From NCBI RefSeq assembly GCF_010915725.1, contig NZ_JAAIJR010000011.1:1-64000 (forward strand): a stretch of 64,000 nucleotides of DNA, given 5' to 3'. This stretch comes from Thiorhodococcus mannitoliphagus (GTDB lineage: Bacteria; Pseudomonadota; Gammaproteobacteria; Chromatiales; Chromatiaceae). The position numbers and the translations under genes were made by a program. The notes under the pieces were generated by a model. The model did not search any database, had not been told where the DNA came from, and saw only the letters and a list, made by a program, of their open reading frames with translations. Each line of letters opens with the position of its first letter. The stretch's first letter is position 1. Of the stretch, positions 45,073 through 54,015 are shown piece after piece.

Positions 45073-48000
45073 TTACTGGTACTTCTCGGCGCGCTTGACC
45101 AGCTTATCGAGACCAGCCTCGGCGGGGTTCCAGGGCATTCCGGGATGGATGCAGTTGGCCGTGCACTTCTCCGCCGCCTTCACGATGTCCTTGAAGGGCC
45201 CAGCCTTGGGATCGACGATCTCGACCTTCTTGTCGGCGTTGTACTTGAAGATCTTGGGGTTGATCCGGACGCACTCGTCGCAAGCGGTACACTCGGGTGT
45301 CTCGACCCAGACGGGCTCCCAGTCGGCCGCAGCCCCATTGTTACCCGAGCCGTTGACTCCGGCGTGAGCGGCACCATTGCCGTTGTGACCCTTGCCGTTG
45401 GCGGGCGTCGCATCCGTCAGTCCGGCAAGCCCGTCGCCGACGGCCATCGCCAGCAGGCTGCTGGTGAGCTTCTGGGCGATCTCGGCCTTAGCGGCGTTGC
45501 GCACGGCCTCGACGTCGACCTTGTTCAGCTCGCCGCAGATACCGCGCAGCTGGGTCCAGAATGCGCGGCGCTCCTCGCAGCTCTGCACCAGCTCCTGGGC
45601 GACCAGGACCCGCATGAGCCGATTCTTGGCATCCACGCCCCAGACGTAGGGATAGACACCCTCGCGCTCGTCGTGCGTCAGCTCCAGGAAGTCCGCGATC
45701 GGGACCATGGAGTCATTCCAGGTCTCTGGCGGCGCCTTGCGGAAGTGCTTGCGGAAGCGGCCTTCCGTCATGGCGAAGTCGACAAAGGTGAAGGGCACCT
45801 CCATCTCCGCCGCGTTGCCCTTCTCGTCGGTGTAGTTCAGGGTCCAGTTGATCCAGTCGGCGTCGGTATCCGGGTTGCCCTCGATAGAGCAGCATTCCTC
45901 GAAGCTCGCGCCTGCGTCCGGATCGTAGCGGAACAGCGGATAGGCACGCGATTCGACCGCCATGCGGGCATGCTTGTTCGACATGTCGTCGCCGATACCG
46001 TGCTCGGGCTGGCAGGAGGTGTAGACGTTGAACAGGGCCGGACGGCGCGCGTTCAGACCGTCGATGTAGCCCTCCAACAGATGCGTCAGATGCGAGGCCG
46101 AGCTGTTCAGCACGAAGCTGGTGCGGTGCGCCATGCCGATGAGGCCCACCTCCTTGCGGATTTCGGTCTTGCCCTTCCACTGCTTCCCATAGGGCGCCAT
46201 GTCGGCGACCTGACCAACGAAGCCGGACGTACAGGACTGCCCGCCGGTGTTGGAATAGCTTTGAGTATCCAGCACGAAGATCTTGACCGGCGTCCCCGAC
46301 ATGAGCGCGCGCGACAGGTTCTGGAAACCGATGTCGTACATGGCCCCGTCACCGCCGACCGCAACGACCGGCGGACAGAGCAGCCATTCCTCGTCCGTGA
46401 ACTGCTTCCAACCGAAGTAGGTCAGGTTGCAGTCGGGATCGGCCGCGTTGAAGTGTCCTTCCAGCTCCAGGCGGGCCTGACGGATCGCCTTGAAGCCCTC
46501 TCCCATCTTGCGCATGTGTCCCTCGAAGAGACCCATGGCCATGGATGGCGCGTCCTGGAAGAGGTTGTTCGACCAGGGGAAGGGATAGGGGTTGTAGGGG
46601 AAGGTCGCGCCCCACACCGAGCTGCAGCCGGTGGAGTTGACGATACCCATATCGGCGCGGCGGTGCTCGCCCGCCCCACTCAGGGACTGCCCCAGGTACT
46701 GCGCCTTGAGGTGACGCAGCTTATCCAGCAGACCAGTGACGAACTTGAGCCACTCCGGGTCCACCGGCTGGGCACGCTGGTCGAGCAGCTCCGCCGACAG
46801 CTCGGAGAGGGTCAGGTCGTTGTCCTTGTGGGCGTCGAGCGCCTTGGTGATGGCCGCGCTGTTGCTCAGGTCCATGCTCTGCGCCAGCTTGAGGCGCACA
46901 TGGGTCTCGAGCCGGTTGATGAGATCGTCGATCTCGGCCAGATGACGCTTGACGCGCGGCTGCATCAGGGCGGTGACCGTTGAGGTGAAGAGGTGCATCA
47001 CCGTCTTCTCGCCGCAGCCCATGCAGGAGCCGTCGCCCGAGACCATCGACTGGTAGTTGCTCTTGTCGAGCAGCAGGGTCTCCAGGGCACCGACCTTGTC
47101 GTCCAGGTCCTCGATGCGGATGAAGTCCGGGTCGGTGGTCGGCAGGTCGAGCCAGAACTGCCAGCGGCCCTGCATCTGCTTGATGCTATCCGCCGTCTGC
47201 GGCTCGGCGACCAGGGCGCCATCATTGCAGACCTCGATGCACTCCATGCAGCCCTTACAGGTGTAGGGATTCACCGTGATGCTGAAGAGACCGCCGCTGC
47301 CCTTCTGCTTCTTCTCACGGCTGCCCCAGTAGGGCTTGGTCACGGCAAGCTGATAGTCGCCGAGCGCCTCCATCAGAAGACCAAACTCCTTTTCGACCGC
47401 GGCTTTCTGCTCAGAATCCCCCTCGAAGGCGGCCAGCGTTTCGAGCACCGCCTGATCCATGAGCTGAGGCATATCGGCCGCCTCGCCCGCGCCCTCGATG
47501 AGGCCGCGCAGACGCTTCTCGACGTTGCGGGTCTCGCGACGCAGATACTGGGTCGGCATGCCGCGCTCGACACGCGCGATGGCGGTCGCGAAGACATCCG
47601 AGATCTTGCTGACCAGACCCGGGATGGCGCTGTCTGGGCAGACCGCGAAGCAGCTGCCGCAGGCGGTGCAGTTCTCGGGCAGGAACTTCGGATACTCGAA
47701 GCGGATCTGCGTCATGTCGCGGTAGACGCCGGTGGACGCCGGCATCAGCGACAGCGCCATGTGCGGATCGGCCAGGTTGTCGCTGCCGCGCCCGGAGGCG
47801 TAGAAGGAACCGGTCTGCTCCCAGAAACGATGCACGTCGGCGATGCGACCATCATTCTCAGGCAGGGTCTTGAGCATGATCGGCAGACCAGGCTCTTTGC
47901 GAGACATGAGCTGACCGGCGACCAGGGGCTTGTCGGTGATCTCGACGATCTCGTCGAAACCACGGCGCACGATGCGCAAGTTGTCCTGCACCACGCGCTC

Positions 48001-50028
48001 GCCCTTGGAGCCAAACTTCGAGCGCAGCTGTTCCTCGATGGAGGCGAAGAGGCCGGTCTCATCGAGCCCGGCGCGTTCCATCAGCGGCGAGGCGGCGAAG
48101 AAGGCGCCCTGGAAGGCGTTGCCCTGCATGCGGAACTGCAGCTCGGCATTGGACGCCTCTTCACGGGCGATCTTGAAGCCGTCGATGTAGAAGACGCGAA
48201 TCTCGTGATCGACGATGAATTTGCGCGCCGCCGGCGGGAAGCTGGCCCACACCTGCTCAGCGCTTTCCAGGCTGGACTGGACGACGAAACGGCCGCCGCG
48301 ATCCAAGCCGGCGAGCGGGTTGGAGTGGGTGAAGACGTTGGGGTCCGGACTCAGGACCACGTCCACATAGGTGTATTCGCAGTTGAGCCGGATCGGCTCT
48401 GGCGCAGCCGAGAGGAAGTAGGTGGTCGGCTGCCCCTTCTTCTCAGAGCCGTACTTGGGATTGGCGCGGATGTCGTAGCCCAGCAGGTCATAGAGCGTCA
48501 TGGCCAGGTTCTTACCCGTGGTCACGGCACCCCAGCCGCCGACCGAGTGCATGCGCACGGTCACGGCACCCTTGGGCAGCAGGTTCGGATTCTCGCTGCC
48601 GCGCAAGGCCATGTCACCAATGGTCGGGTAGGCATCGCGCAGCTTTTGGATACGGATCTCGTCCTTCGGATCCGCGGCATCGCGGATGAAGTCGATCGAG
48701 AGATAGTAGAACTTACGGCGCTTGCCCTCGGGCAGCATGTTCTCGACCGCCGCGATAAGCCCCTCTGGCTGCAGGTCGCGCGAGCCCAGACCGTAGCAGC
48801 CGGAGAAGAGGCGCGGCATGTCACCCTGTTTGTAGGTCGGGTAGCTCGGATAAGGCAGCTCCTCGCCCTTGGCGGCCATGCCGTTCTCGATGCACTTGGT
48901 CAGGGCCGCACGGGTCTCGCGCATGATCGGCAGGTCTTCCGCGAGCGGCTGATCGGTGCGCTCGAGGATGGCGACGCCCTTCCTGCCCTGCAGCAGGCGG
49001 GCGATGACGTCGCCGGGGAAGGGACGGAACATGGTCATGTTGACCACGCCGATCTTGAGCTTACGCGTCTCGCGCAGATAGTCGGCCACGGCCTCCGCCT
49101 GCGTCACCATGCTGCCCTGCCCGACGATGATGTAGTCGGCATCCTCGCAGCGGTAAGACCCCGCGCGCTGGTAGCGACGTCCGGTCAGCTCATGAAACTC
49201 GTCCATGACCTGATCGGTGATCGCTTCGATGTGGTCGAAGAAGTAAGGGCGCTGCGAGGCCACGGACTGCATGTAAGCGTCCTGGTTCTGCACGGTACCC
49301 GAGGTGACCGGATTGTCGACGTCCCACACCAGGGGCACGCGGCGACGGCTTGGGCCATAGACCAGACGCTGCGCCGGGGTCGGGCAGTCGATGACGTCGT
49401 CGGGACGCCCCAGGAACTCCTCGACCAGCGCACGCTCGGGCACCATGAGGGGCTCGATGAGGTGGGTCGTCAGGAAGCCGTCTTGACCGACGGCCGCGGG
49501 CGTCAGCGACAACTCCGCAATCTTGCGAGCAATGAGGTTGAGGTCCGCCGCTTCTTGGGCGTTCTTGCCGAAGACCTGGAAAAAGCCAGTGTCGTCGATG
49601 CAGTGGTAGTCGTCGTGGGCGCAGTGGACGTTGAGGCTCGACTTGGTGATGGCGCGAGAGCCAATGTTCAGCACATAGGGAAGACGCTTGCCGACCGCCG
49701 CGTAGAGCGACTCGTGCATGAAGGCGACGCCCTGCGCGGACGAGAAGTTGACCGCGCGCAGGCCGGTCATGGACATGCCGGCGGTCACTGCAGCCGCGGC
49801 GTGCTCGGACTCGGGCTCAACGAAGATCAGCGGGTTGCCGGAGATGTTGAGGTGGCCCTTGGCCGTCTCCTCGGCCCAGTATTCGCCCATCTGCGTCGAA
49901 GGCGTGATCGGATAGGCGCCAGCGGCATCGGATGCCTCGCGCTCGCACATGATGACGGCGCTGTTGCCGTCCATCGCCATACGGGTGCCAGGGTACTTGT
50001 ACTGCTTTTCGTCTTTCTTTCCGAACAT
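45073..50028 (-). CDS. nifJ: Pyruvate:ferredoxin/flavodoxin oxidoreductase with C-terminal ferredoxin fusion
   Basis: This enzyme oxidises pyruvate with CoA to acetyl-CoA and CO2, reducing ferredoxin or flavodoxin. At 1651 residues it is far longer than usual NifJ (about 1170-1200). The domains are all present: the TPP pyrimidine-binding part with YPITPSTQMGEYW, the gamma domain with MHSVGGWGAVTTGKN (about 480), two [4Fe-4S] motifs CTACGSCFAVCP (about 785) and CKGCMECIEVCN (about 923), the proximal cluster GDGSCMGCGEK (about 998), and the TPP site VGGDGAMYDIG (about 1220). About 125 extra residues separate the two ferredoxin-like motifs. A Gly/Asn/Ala-rich linker (about 1540-1570) leads to a single-cluster ferredoxin domain with CTACDECVRINPKIF and a final Cys in CTANCIHPG. 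It lies between rnfB and rnfC on the same strand. Confidence 0.9.
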   Translation of the reverse strand: MFGKKDEKQYKYPGTRMAMDGNSAVIMCEREASDAAGAYPITPSTQMGEYWAEETAKGHLNISGNPLIFVEPESEHAAAAVTAGMSMTGLRAVNFSSAQGVAFMHESLYAAVGKRLPYVLNIGSRAITKSSLNVHCAHDDYHCIDDTGFFQVFGKNAQEAADLNLIARKIAELSLTPAAVGQDGFLTTHLIEPLMVPERALVEEFLGRPDDVIDCPTPAQRLVYGPSRRRVPLVWDVDNPVTSGTVQNQDAYMQSVASQRPYFFDHIEAITDQVMDEFHELTGRRYQRAGSYRCEDADYIIVGQGSMVTQAEAVADYLRETRKLKIGVVNMTMFRPFPGDVIARLLQGRKGVAILERTDQPLAEDLPIMRETRAALTKCIENGMAAKGEELPYPSYPTYKQGDMPRLFSGCYGLGSRDLQPEGLIAAVENMLPEGKRRKFYYLSIDFIRDAADPKDEIRIQKLRDAYPTIGDMALRGSENPNLLPKGAVTVRMHSVGGWGAVTTGKNLAMTLYDLLGYDIRANPKYGSEKKGQPTTYFLSAAPEPIRLNCEYTYVDVVLSPDPNVFTHSNPLAGLDRGGRFVVQSSLESAEQVWASFPPAARKFIVDHEIRVFYIDGFKIAREEASNAELQFRMQGNAFQGAFFAASPLMERAGLDETGLFASIEEQLRSKFGSKGERVVQDNLRIVRRGFDEIVEITDKPLVAGQLMSRKEPGLPIMLKTLPENDGRIADVHRFWEQTGSFYASGRGSDNLADPHMALSLMPASTGVYRDMTQIRFEYPKFLPENCTACGSCFAVCPDSAIPGLVSKISDVFATAIARVERGMPTQYLRRETRNVEKRLRGLIEGAGEAADMPQLMDQAVLETLAAFEGDSEQKAAVEKEFGLLMEALGDYQLAVTKPYWGSREKKQKGSGGLFSITVNPYTCKGCMECIEVCNDGALVAEPQTADSIKQMQGRWQFWLDLPTTDPDFIRIEDLDDKVGALETLLLDKSNYQSMVSGDGSCMGCGEKTVMHLFTSTVTALMQPRVKRHLAEIDDLINRLETHVRLKLAQSMDLSNSAAITKALDAHKDNDLTLSELSAELLDQRAQPVDPEWLKFVTGLLDKLRHLKAQYLGQSLSGAGEHRRADMGIVNSTGCSSVWGATFPYNPYPFPWSNNLFQDAPSMAMGLFEGHMRKMGEGFKAIRQARLELEGHFNAADPDCNLTYFGWKQFTDEEWLLCPPVVAVGGDGAMYDIGFQNLSRALMSGTPVKIFVLDTQSYSNTGGQSCTSGFVGQVADMAPYGKQWKGKTEIRKEVGLIGMAHRTSFVLNSSASHLTHLLEGYIDGLNARRPALFNVYTSCQPEHGIGDDMSNKHARMAVESRAYPLFRYDPDAGASFEECCSIEGNPDTDADWINWTLNYTDEKGNAAEMEVPFTFVDFAMTEGRFRKHFRKAPPETWNDSMVPIADFLELTHDEREGVYPYVWGVDAKNRLMRVLVAQELVQSCEERRAFWTQLRGICGELNKVDVEAVRNAAKAEIAQKLTSSLLAMAVGDGLAGLTDATPANGKGHNGNGAAHAGVNGSGNNGAAADWEPVWVETPECTACDECVRINPKIFKYNADKKVEIVDPKAGPFKDIVKAAEKCTANCIHPGMPWNPAEAGLDKLVKRAEKYQ

Positions 50029-50207
50029 CGGCCTTCTCTAGTGTTGAGTCACCCCAAGGCGCACCAAGGCCGCAGAGCGGCGCACGCGCGGGGTGGATCT
50101 GTTCGTTATTGTTGGATCAGGTCATCGGACTCCTTGCACCGAATCTTTGATCGTCATCCAAATCAATCTCGAGCACAGGGCTACCCGGGGCCCGCCCGAT
50201 GGCGGAC

Positions 50208-51074
50208 TCAGCCCACAGGAAGCGCCCGCTTGCGAACCACTTTTCGGGCATCACGCCCCTTTAGGACGGCGCCGTTCTCTTCCAGCCAGACAATCGCGCC
50301 CGTTGGGCAGCGCTCAATGGCGACCTTCGAGGCCAGGCTGTTGTTGGTGTAATCGACGACCGCCAGATTGTTCTGGATGGTGATGAGACCCTCTGGCGAA
50401 TCCTGCTCACAGCGACCGCAGGCGGTACAGGCCACCTCGCAATGGTGTTCGGCGAGATCGCCGAACTCCAGATTGAGGCAGGCCACCCAAAGCCGGTGGC
50501 TGACCGGATGCAAGCTGAAGAGATCCTTGGGACAGACTGTCACGCAGTCGCCGCAGGCGGTGCACTTGTCCTCGACCACCACCGGAATGCCTTGGGCATT
50601 CATGTAGATGGCATCGAACTCACACACCACCTCGCAGTCTCCGAAGCCCAAACAACCCCAGGCGCAGCCACGCCCGCCGCCGGAGACCAGCGCCGCGGCC
50701 CGACAGGACTTCAGTCCGCTGTAGTTGGCACGCACATAGGCCACGTTGCCGCCACCCGCGCAGGCCAGCCTGGCCACGCGCTGCTCGCTCGCGCCCAGAC
50801 CCACACCGAGAAAATCGGCGATGATCTGGTTCATCGACTTGGAATTCGCCGTGCATCGCGATGGCTCCGTCTCACCCTTCACCAACATCTCGGCGAAGGG
50901 CCGACAGCCCGCCGTACCACAGGCACCGCAATTAGCCATAGGCAAGAGACCCTCGACCTGGTCGATGCGAGGATCCTCGAAGACGTACAGCCGCTTGTTC
51001 GCGATGACCAAAACCAAGGCGAGTAGTACGCCTAGCGCGGTCATGAAGCCCACGGCAGTGAAAATGGTTGCCAT
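50208..51074 (-). CDS. rnfB: Rnf electron transport complex subunit RnfB
   Basis: RnfB is the ferredoxin-interacting subunit. The 288-residue protein has an N-terminal membrane helix (about 5-26), the CGACGTAGC cluster motif near 50, then several cluster motifs: CAWGCLGFGDCEVVC, CTACGDCVTVCP and CTACGRCEQDSP. It is longer than enterobacterial RsxB (about 190) and nearer to the larger RnfB of anaerobes. It is the first gene of the block; nifJ follows after 179 bases. Confidence 0.9.
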   Translation of the reverse strand: MATIFTAVGFMTALGVLLALVLVIANKRLYVFEDPRIDQVEGLLPMANCGACGTAGCRPFAEMLVKGETEPSRCTANSKSMNQIIADFLGVGLGASEQRVARLACAGGGNVAYVRANYSGLKSCRAAALVSGGGRGCAWGCLGFGDCEVVCEFDAIYMNAQGIPVVVEDKCTACGDCVTVCPKDLFSLHPVSHRLWVACLNLEFGDLAEHHCEVACTACGRCEQDSPEGLITIQNNLAVVDYTNNSLASKVAIERCPTGAIVWLEENGAVLKGRDARKVVRKRALPVG

Positions 51075-51483
51075 ATACTGCTAGTCCGGCGAAGGGCAAA
51101 CAGGAAAGCGCGGACTCAGAGAGAAAGTACCGCATCACCAAGCAGAGGATTCCCGCGAAGCGCCGAGAACCACTGACGACGGGCAGCACTGGAGCGCCAC
51201 CGCAATGAACATGAGTAGTTTACGGAATTGTGATCTATTAAGAATGCTAATTATGTAAATCGTCAGTATTTAAATTTGAAAAATATCCATTAAAATCAGT
51301 CAATCAGCGACCAGAGACGACTTTGGAGAGGGATGGTTCTGACGAGCAGCGACCAGACAGCGAGGCCATATCGGCCTCAGCCAACTGGGAGGAAGGAAGA
51401 TCGGAGCGAGCTGAAAGCCGCCTGAGACCGCAGACGGCTCGCTCGCGGCTGAGGCATTTTGAACCGAAGGCTGGCGGCTGAGA
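51075..51483. other. Intergenic region upstream of rnfB
   Basis: About 410 bases including an AT-rich patch at about 51220-51305 that is likely to hold the rnfB promoter on the minus strand. I searched for a -24/-12 sigma-54 site reading leftward and found no convincing match. The right part has imperfect GC-rich inverted sequence (CTGAAAGCCGCCTGAG / GGCTGAGGC). No gene is supported. Confidence 0.5.
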
Positions 51484-52344
51484 CTATTCGAAGCCGTCGA
51501 CGACCCCGGTCACGAGTCCGGTCGCCAAGGCATCAGCAATCGGAATGAGGAGAATCTTGTCGTTGGGAACAGACGCAGCCGCGATCGCGACATCAGCGTC
51601 GACCCCCATCTCGCGCAGATACAGGAAGGAATCCGCCACATAAAGCTGGCCGCCTTCATGCGTGCTATAGCGACGCGGAACCTTACTCTGATGAATCCCG
51701 AGTTTGGCCTCGGCGGTCACATAGCGCTCCACCCCGCCCGCAAGCACATCCACGCAGGCCGAAGCGCAATAGCCGTCCACCGCCGTGCGCAGTCCGTTCG
51801 CACGCAGGTAGCGCCCCAGCGTGCGCGCTTCATAGACCGAGCCCCCAGGGCTATTGATCACCAGCCCGATGGCCTTGCGCCGACGCAGTTCCGCAGCCGT
51901 GCGCTTGGCAAACCCTGGCGCGATCTCCAAACCGTCGATCCGCAGCCAGGCTGTGCGCAGGCTGCCGTTCGGCTCGAAGCGCACCAGGGCAGACACCTCA
52001 CCGGTCATGGTTTCGAGCTGTTGGCAGGCGGCGACCGCGCGGCTGACCAGATCCGACGGCCGGCTCTGGTAATCCTGGGCGAGCTGATTGGAGCGCTCGA
52101 TGATGGATTCGATCGGGATCTTGTACTTGTCTGCCGCCACGATGACGACCGCATCCGTGACGGCCACATCATTCCATTGCCCGACCCGCAGCAGGTGACA
52201 GGCGGCAATCGTCGAGAGCCGCTCATCAAGGCTCAACGCCTGCGCCTGACCGCCGCCCTCCGACCGTCCAGCACCCAGGGAGGTACAGCCCACAAGGGCC
52301 GAGAGCCCAAGAATGCCGACGAGTATGAGGACGATTCGCGGCAT
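51484..52344 (-). CDS. Lipoprotein with ClpP/crotonase-like serine protease fold
   Basis: A 286-residue protein with a lipoprotein signal (LSALVGC, lipidated Cys20). The C-terminal half (about 115-285) resembles ClpP/SppA-type folds: VINSPGGSVYEARTLGRYLR (about 163-182) forms the oxyanion region, Ser195 in YCASAC is the candidate nucleophile and His218 in LGIHQSK the candidate base. It would act at the membrane, probably periplasmic. The N-terminal part (40-110) is helical and unfamiliar. Substrate unknown. It follows the hisHF stop codon by five bases, so the two are probably cotranscribed although functionally unrelated. Confidence 0.7.
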   Translation of the reverse strand: MPRIVLILVGILGLSALVGCTSLGAGRSEGGGQAQALSLDERLSTIAACHLLRVGQWNDVAVTDAVVIVAADKYKIPIESIIERSNQLAQDYQSRPSDLVSRAVAACQQLETMTGEVSALVRFEPNGSLRTAWLRIDGLEIAPGFAKRTAAELRRRKAIGLVINSPGGSVYEARTLGRYLRANGLRTAVDGYCASACVDVLAGGVERYVTAEAKLGIHQSKVPRRYSTHEGGQLYVADSFLYLREMGVDADVAIAAASVPNDKILLIPIADALATGLVTGVVDGFE

Positions 52345-52349
52345 TCAGA

Positions 52350-53942
52350 TCAGGTCCGGGTCTCGATCCCTTGTTCGCGCAGATAGGTCTTCACGGCCAT
52401 GATGGGAACCTCCCGACGGTGGAAGATGCCGGCAGCCAATGCGGCCTCCACGCCGGTCGCCTCGAAGACCTCGGAGAAATGCTCGACACAGCCGGCGCCG
52501 CTGGAGGCAATGACCGGGATGCTCACGGCCTCCCGCACGGCCCGAACCAGCTCGATGTCGAAGCCAGCCCCGGTGCCGTCGCGATCGATGGAGTTCAAGA
52601 GGATCTCTCCTGCCCCAAGGTCCTCACAGGCCCGCGCCAGCTCGACGACATCGACGTCACGGCCTTCGCGTCCGCCCTTGACCGTACATTGAAACCAGCA
52701 GCAGCGCTCGCCATTCGGCCCCGGCACCTGAGTCTCCACCGTGACGTGATCGGTCATAGTGGGCGAATCGACATAGACGCGGCGTGGGTCGATCGAGATG
52801 ACGACGGCCTGATTGCCGTAGACCCGGGCGATTTGCTCGATGGCGGTGCTGCCGTCCTTTTCACCGCCGCGCGCCTTGTAGGCCTCGACGGCATAGACGG
52901 CGTCGGAGCCAATAGAGATCTTGTCCGCGCCTGAGCGAAAATAGGCGTCGGCCACACTGAGCGCTGAGTAATGCTTACCCTTGGCGTCGGTAAACTCACG
53001 GATACCGCCGCCGATGGTGAGCGGGACGAAGACCTTCTCAGAGGTCCGCTTCAAGACCTCCAGCATCGGCTGATCCGACAGCGGGAAGTCACGAAAGCCG
53101 GTGATGTTGAGGAAGGTGATCTCGTCCGCGCCCTCCTCGTAGTAGCGTTGCGCCAGCTCGACGGGCTTACCCAAGTTCCGCACCTCGCCCGATTCGCGCA
53201 CGTCGTACTGATCGCCCTTGGTCACGACCAGATCGCCCGCGTCGTTGGAGCGCACATCCAGGCAGGCGATGATGCGTTTGGCGAAGCGCGTCGGCTCCTG
53301 ACGAGCTGGCCGCTCCAGGGCCGGGGCAGAGCGATCCTCACCTGCCAAGAAGTGACGCAGCAGACGCAGGCCCGCCTCGCCGCTCTTCTCCGGATGGAAC
53401 TGCACCGCCCCGACGCGCCCCTTTTGCACGGCACTGAGGAAGGCGGCGCCATAGTCGGTGGTGGCAAGGCGCCAGTCGGCATTCTCAGCGCTCGGCTCGG
53501 CACGATAGGAGTGCACGAAGTAGAGTTTCTCCCCGGCATAGTCGGCAAAGAGCGGCGAGGCACGCTCGACCCGCACATCGTTCCAACCCATGTGGGGAAC
53601 GGACAGGGCTTGCGCGTCAAAGCGACGGATCTGCCCCGGAATCAGGCCGAGACCTGCCACGCCGGGCGATTCCTCGCTGCTCTCGAACAGGGTCTGCAGC
53701 CCGATACAGATACCGAGATAGGGCCGCCCCTCCGCCAGATACGCCTTGAGAGGCTCGACATAGCCAAGCCGGTGCAGGCGCTCCATGGCCGCTCCAAAGG
53801 CGCCCACCCCAGGAAAGATCAACCGCTCGGCCTTGAGGATGTCCTCTGGCCGCTGGATCTCGGTCAGGTTGAAGCCAAGGGCGTGAATTGCATTGCGCAG
53901 ACTGCGGACGTTGCCCGCGCCATAGTCCAGGAGCGAAATCAT
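52350..53942 (-). CDS. hisHF: Fused imidazole glycerol phosphate synthase HisH-HisF (HIS7 type)
   Basis: Imidazole glycerol phosphate synthase makes IGP and AICAR from PRFAR and glutamine in histidine synthesis. Most bacteria use separate HisH and HisF; here one 530-residue chain holds both. Residues 1-210 are the glutaminase with DYGAGNVRSL, the catalytic Cys79 in GICIGLQ and VQFHPEKSG for the His/Glu pair. From about 225 the cyclase barrel shows IIACLDVR with the first catalytic Asp and LLNSIDRDGTGAGFD with the second. The cyclase also has the long inserts typical of yeast HIS7 and plant enzymes (GDQYDVRE, VRNLGKPVELAQ, RVYVDSPT, GPNGERCCWFQCTVKGG). The start at 53942 gives MISLLDYGAGN. No other his gene adjoins it. 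Confidence 0.95.
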   Translation of the reverse strand: MISLLDYGAGNVRSLRNAIHALGFNLTEIQRPEDILKAERLIFPGVGAFGAAMERLHRLGYVEPLKAYLAEGRPYLGICIGLQTLFESSEESPGVAGLGLIPGQIRRFDAQALSVPHMGWNDVRVERASPLFADYAGEKLYFVHSYRAEPSAENADWRLATTDYGAAFLSAVQKGRVGAVQFHPEKSGEAGLRLLRHFLAGEDRSAPALERPARQEPTRFAKRIIACLDVRSNDAGDLVVTKGDQYDVRESGEVRNLGKPVELAQRYYEEGADEITFLNITGFRDFPLSDQPMLEVLKRTSEKVFVPLTIGGGIREFTDAKGKHYSALSVADAYFRSGADKISIGSDAVYAVEAYKARGGEKDGSTAIEQIARVYGNQAVVISIDPRRVYVDSPTMTDHVTVETQVPGPNGERCCWFQCTVKGGREGRDVDVVELARACEDLGAGEILLNSIDRDGTGAGFDIELVRAVREAVSIPVIASSGAGCVEHFSEVFEATGVEAALAAGIFHRREVPIMAVKTYLREQGIETRT

Positions 53943-54015
53943 AGGTTGAATCCAGGGAGCTGATGAGTAAGCGGAGCACCGACGGGGCATCGGGGCCCGG
54001 GCCGCTATTCTAGCG

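Noticed and set aside
46993-50352. A 1119-codon open frame on the plus strand opposite nifJ and the rnfB end
   Set aside because: It is antisense to nifJ, whose cluster and TPP motifs are unmistakable. GC-rich codon use keeps the opposite strand open, and the antisense translation has no recognisable domain.
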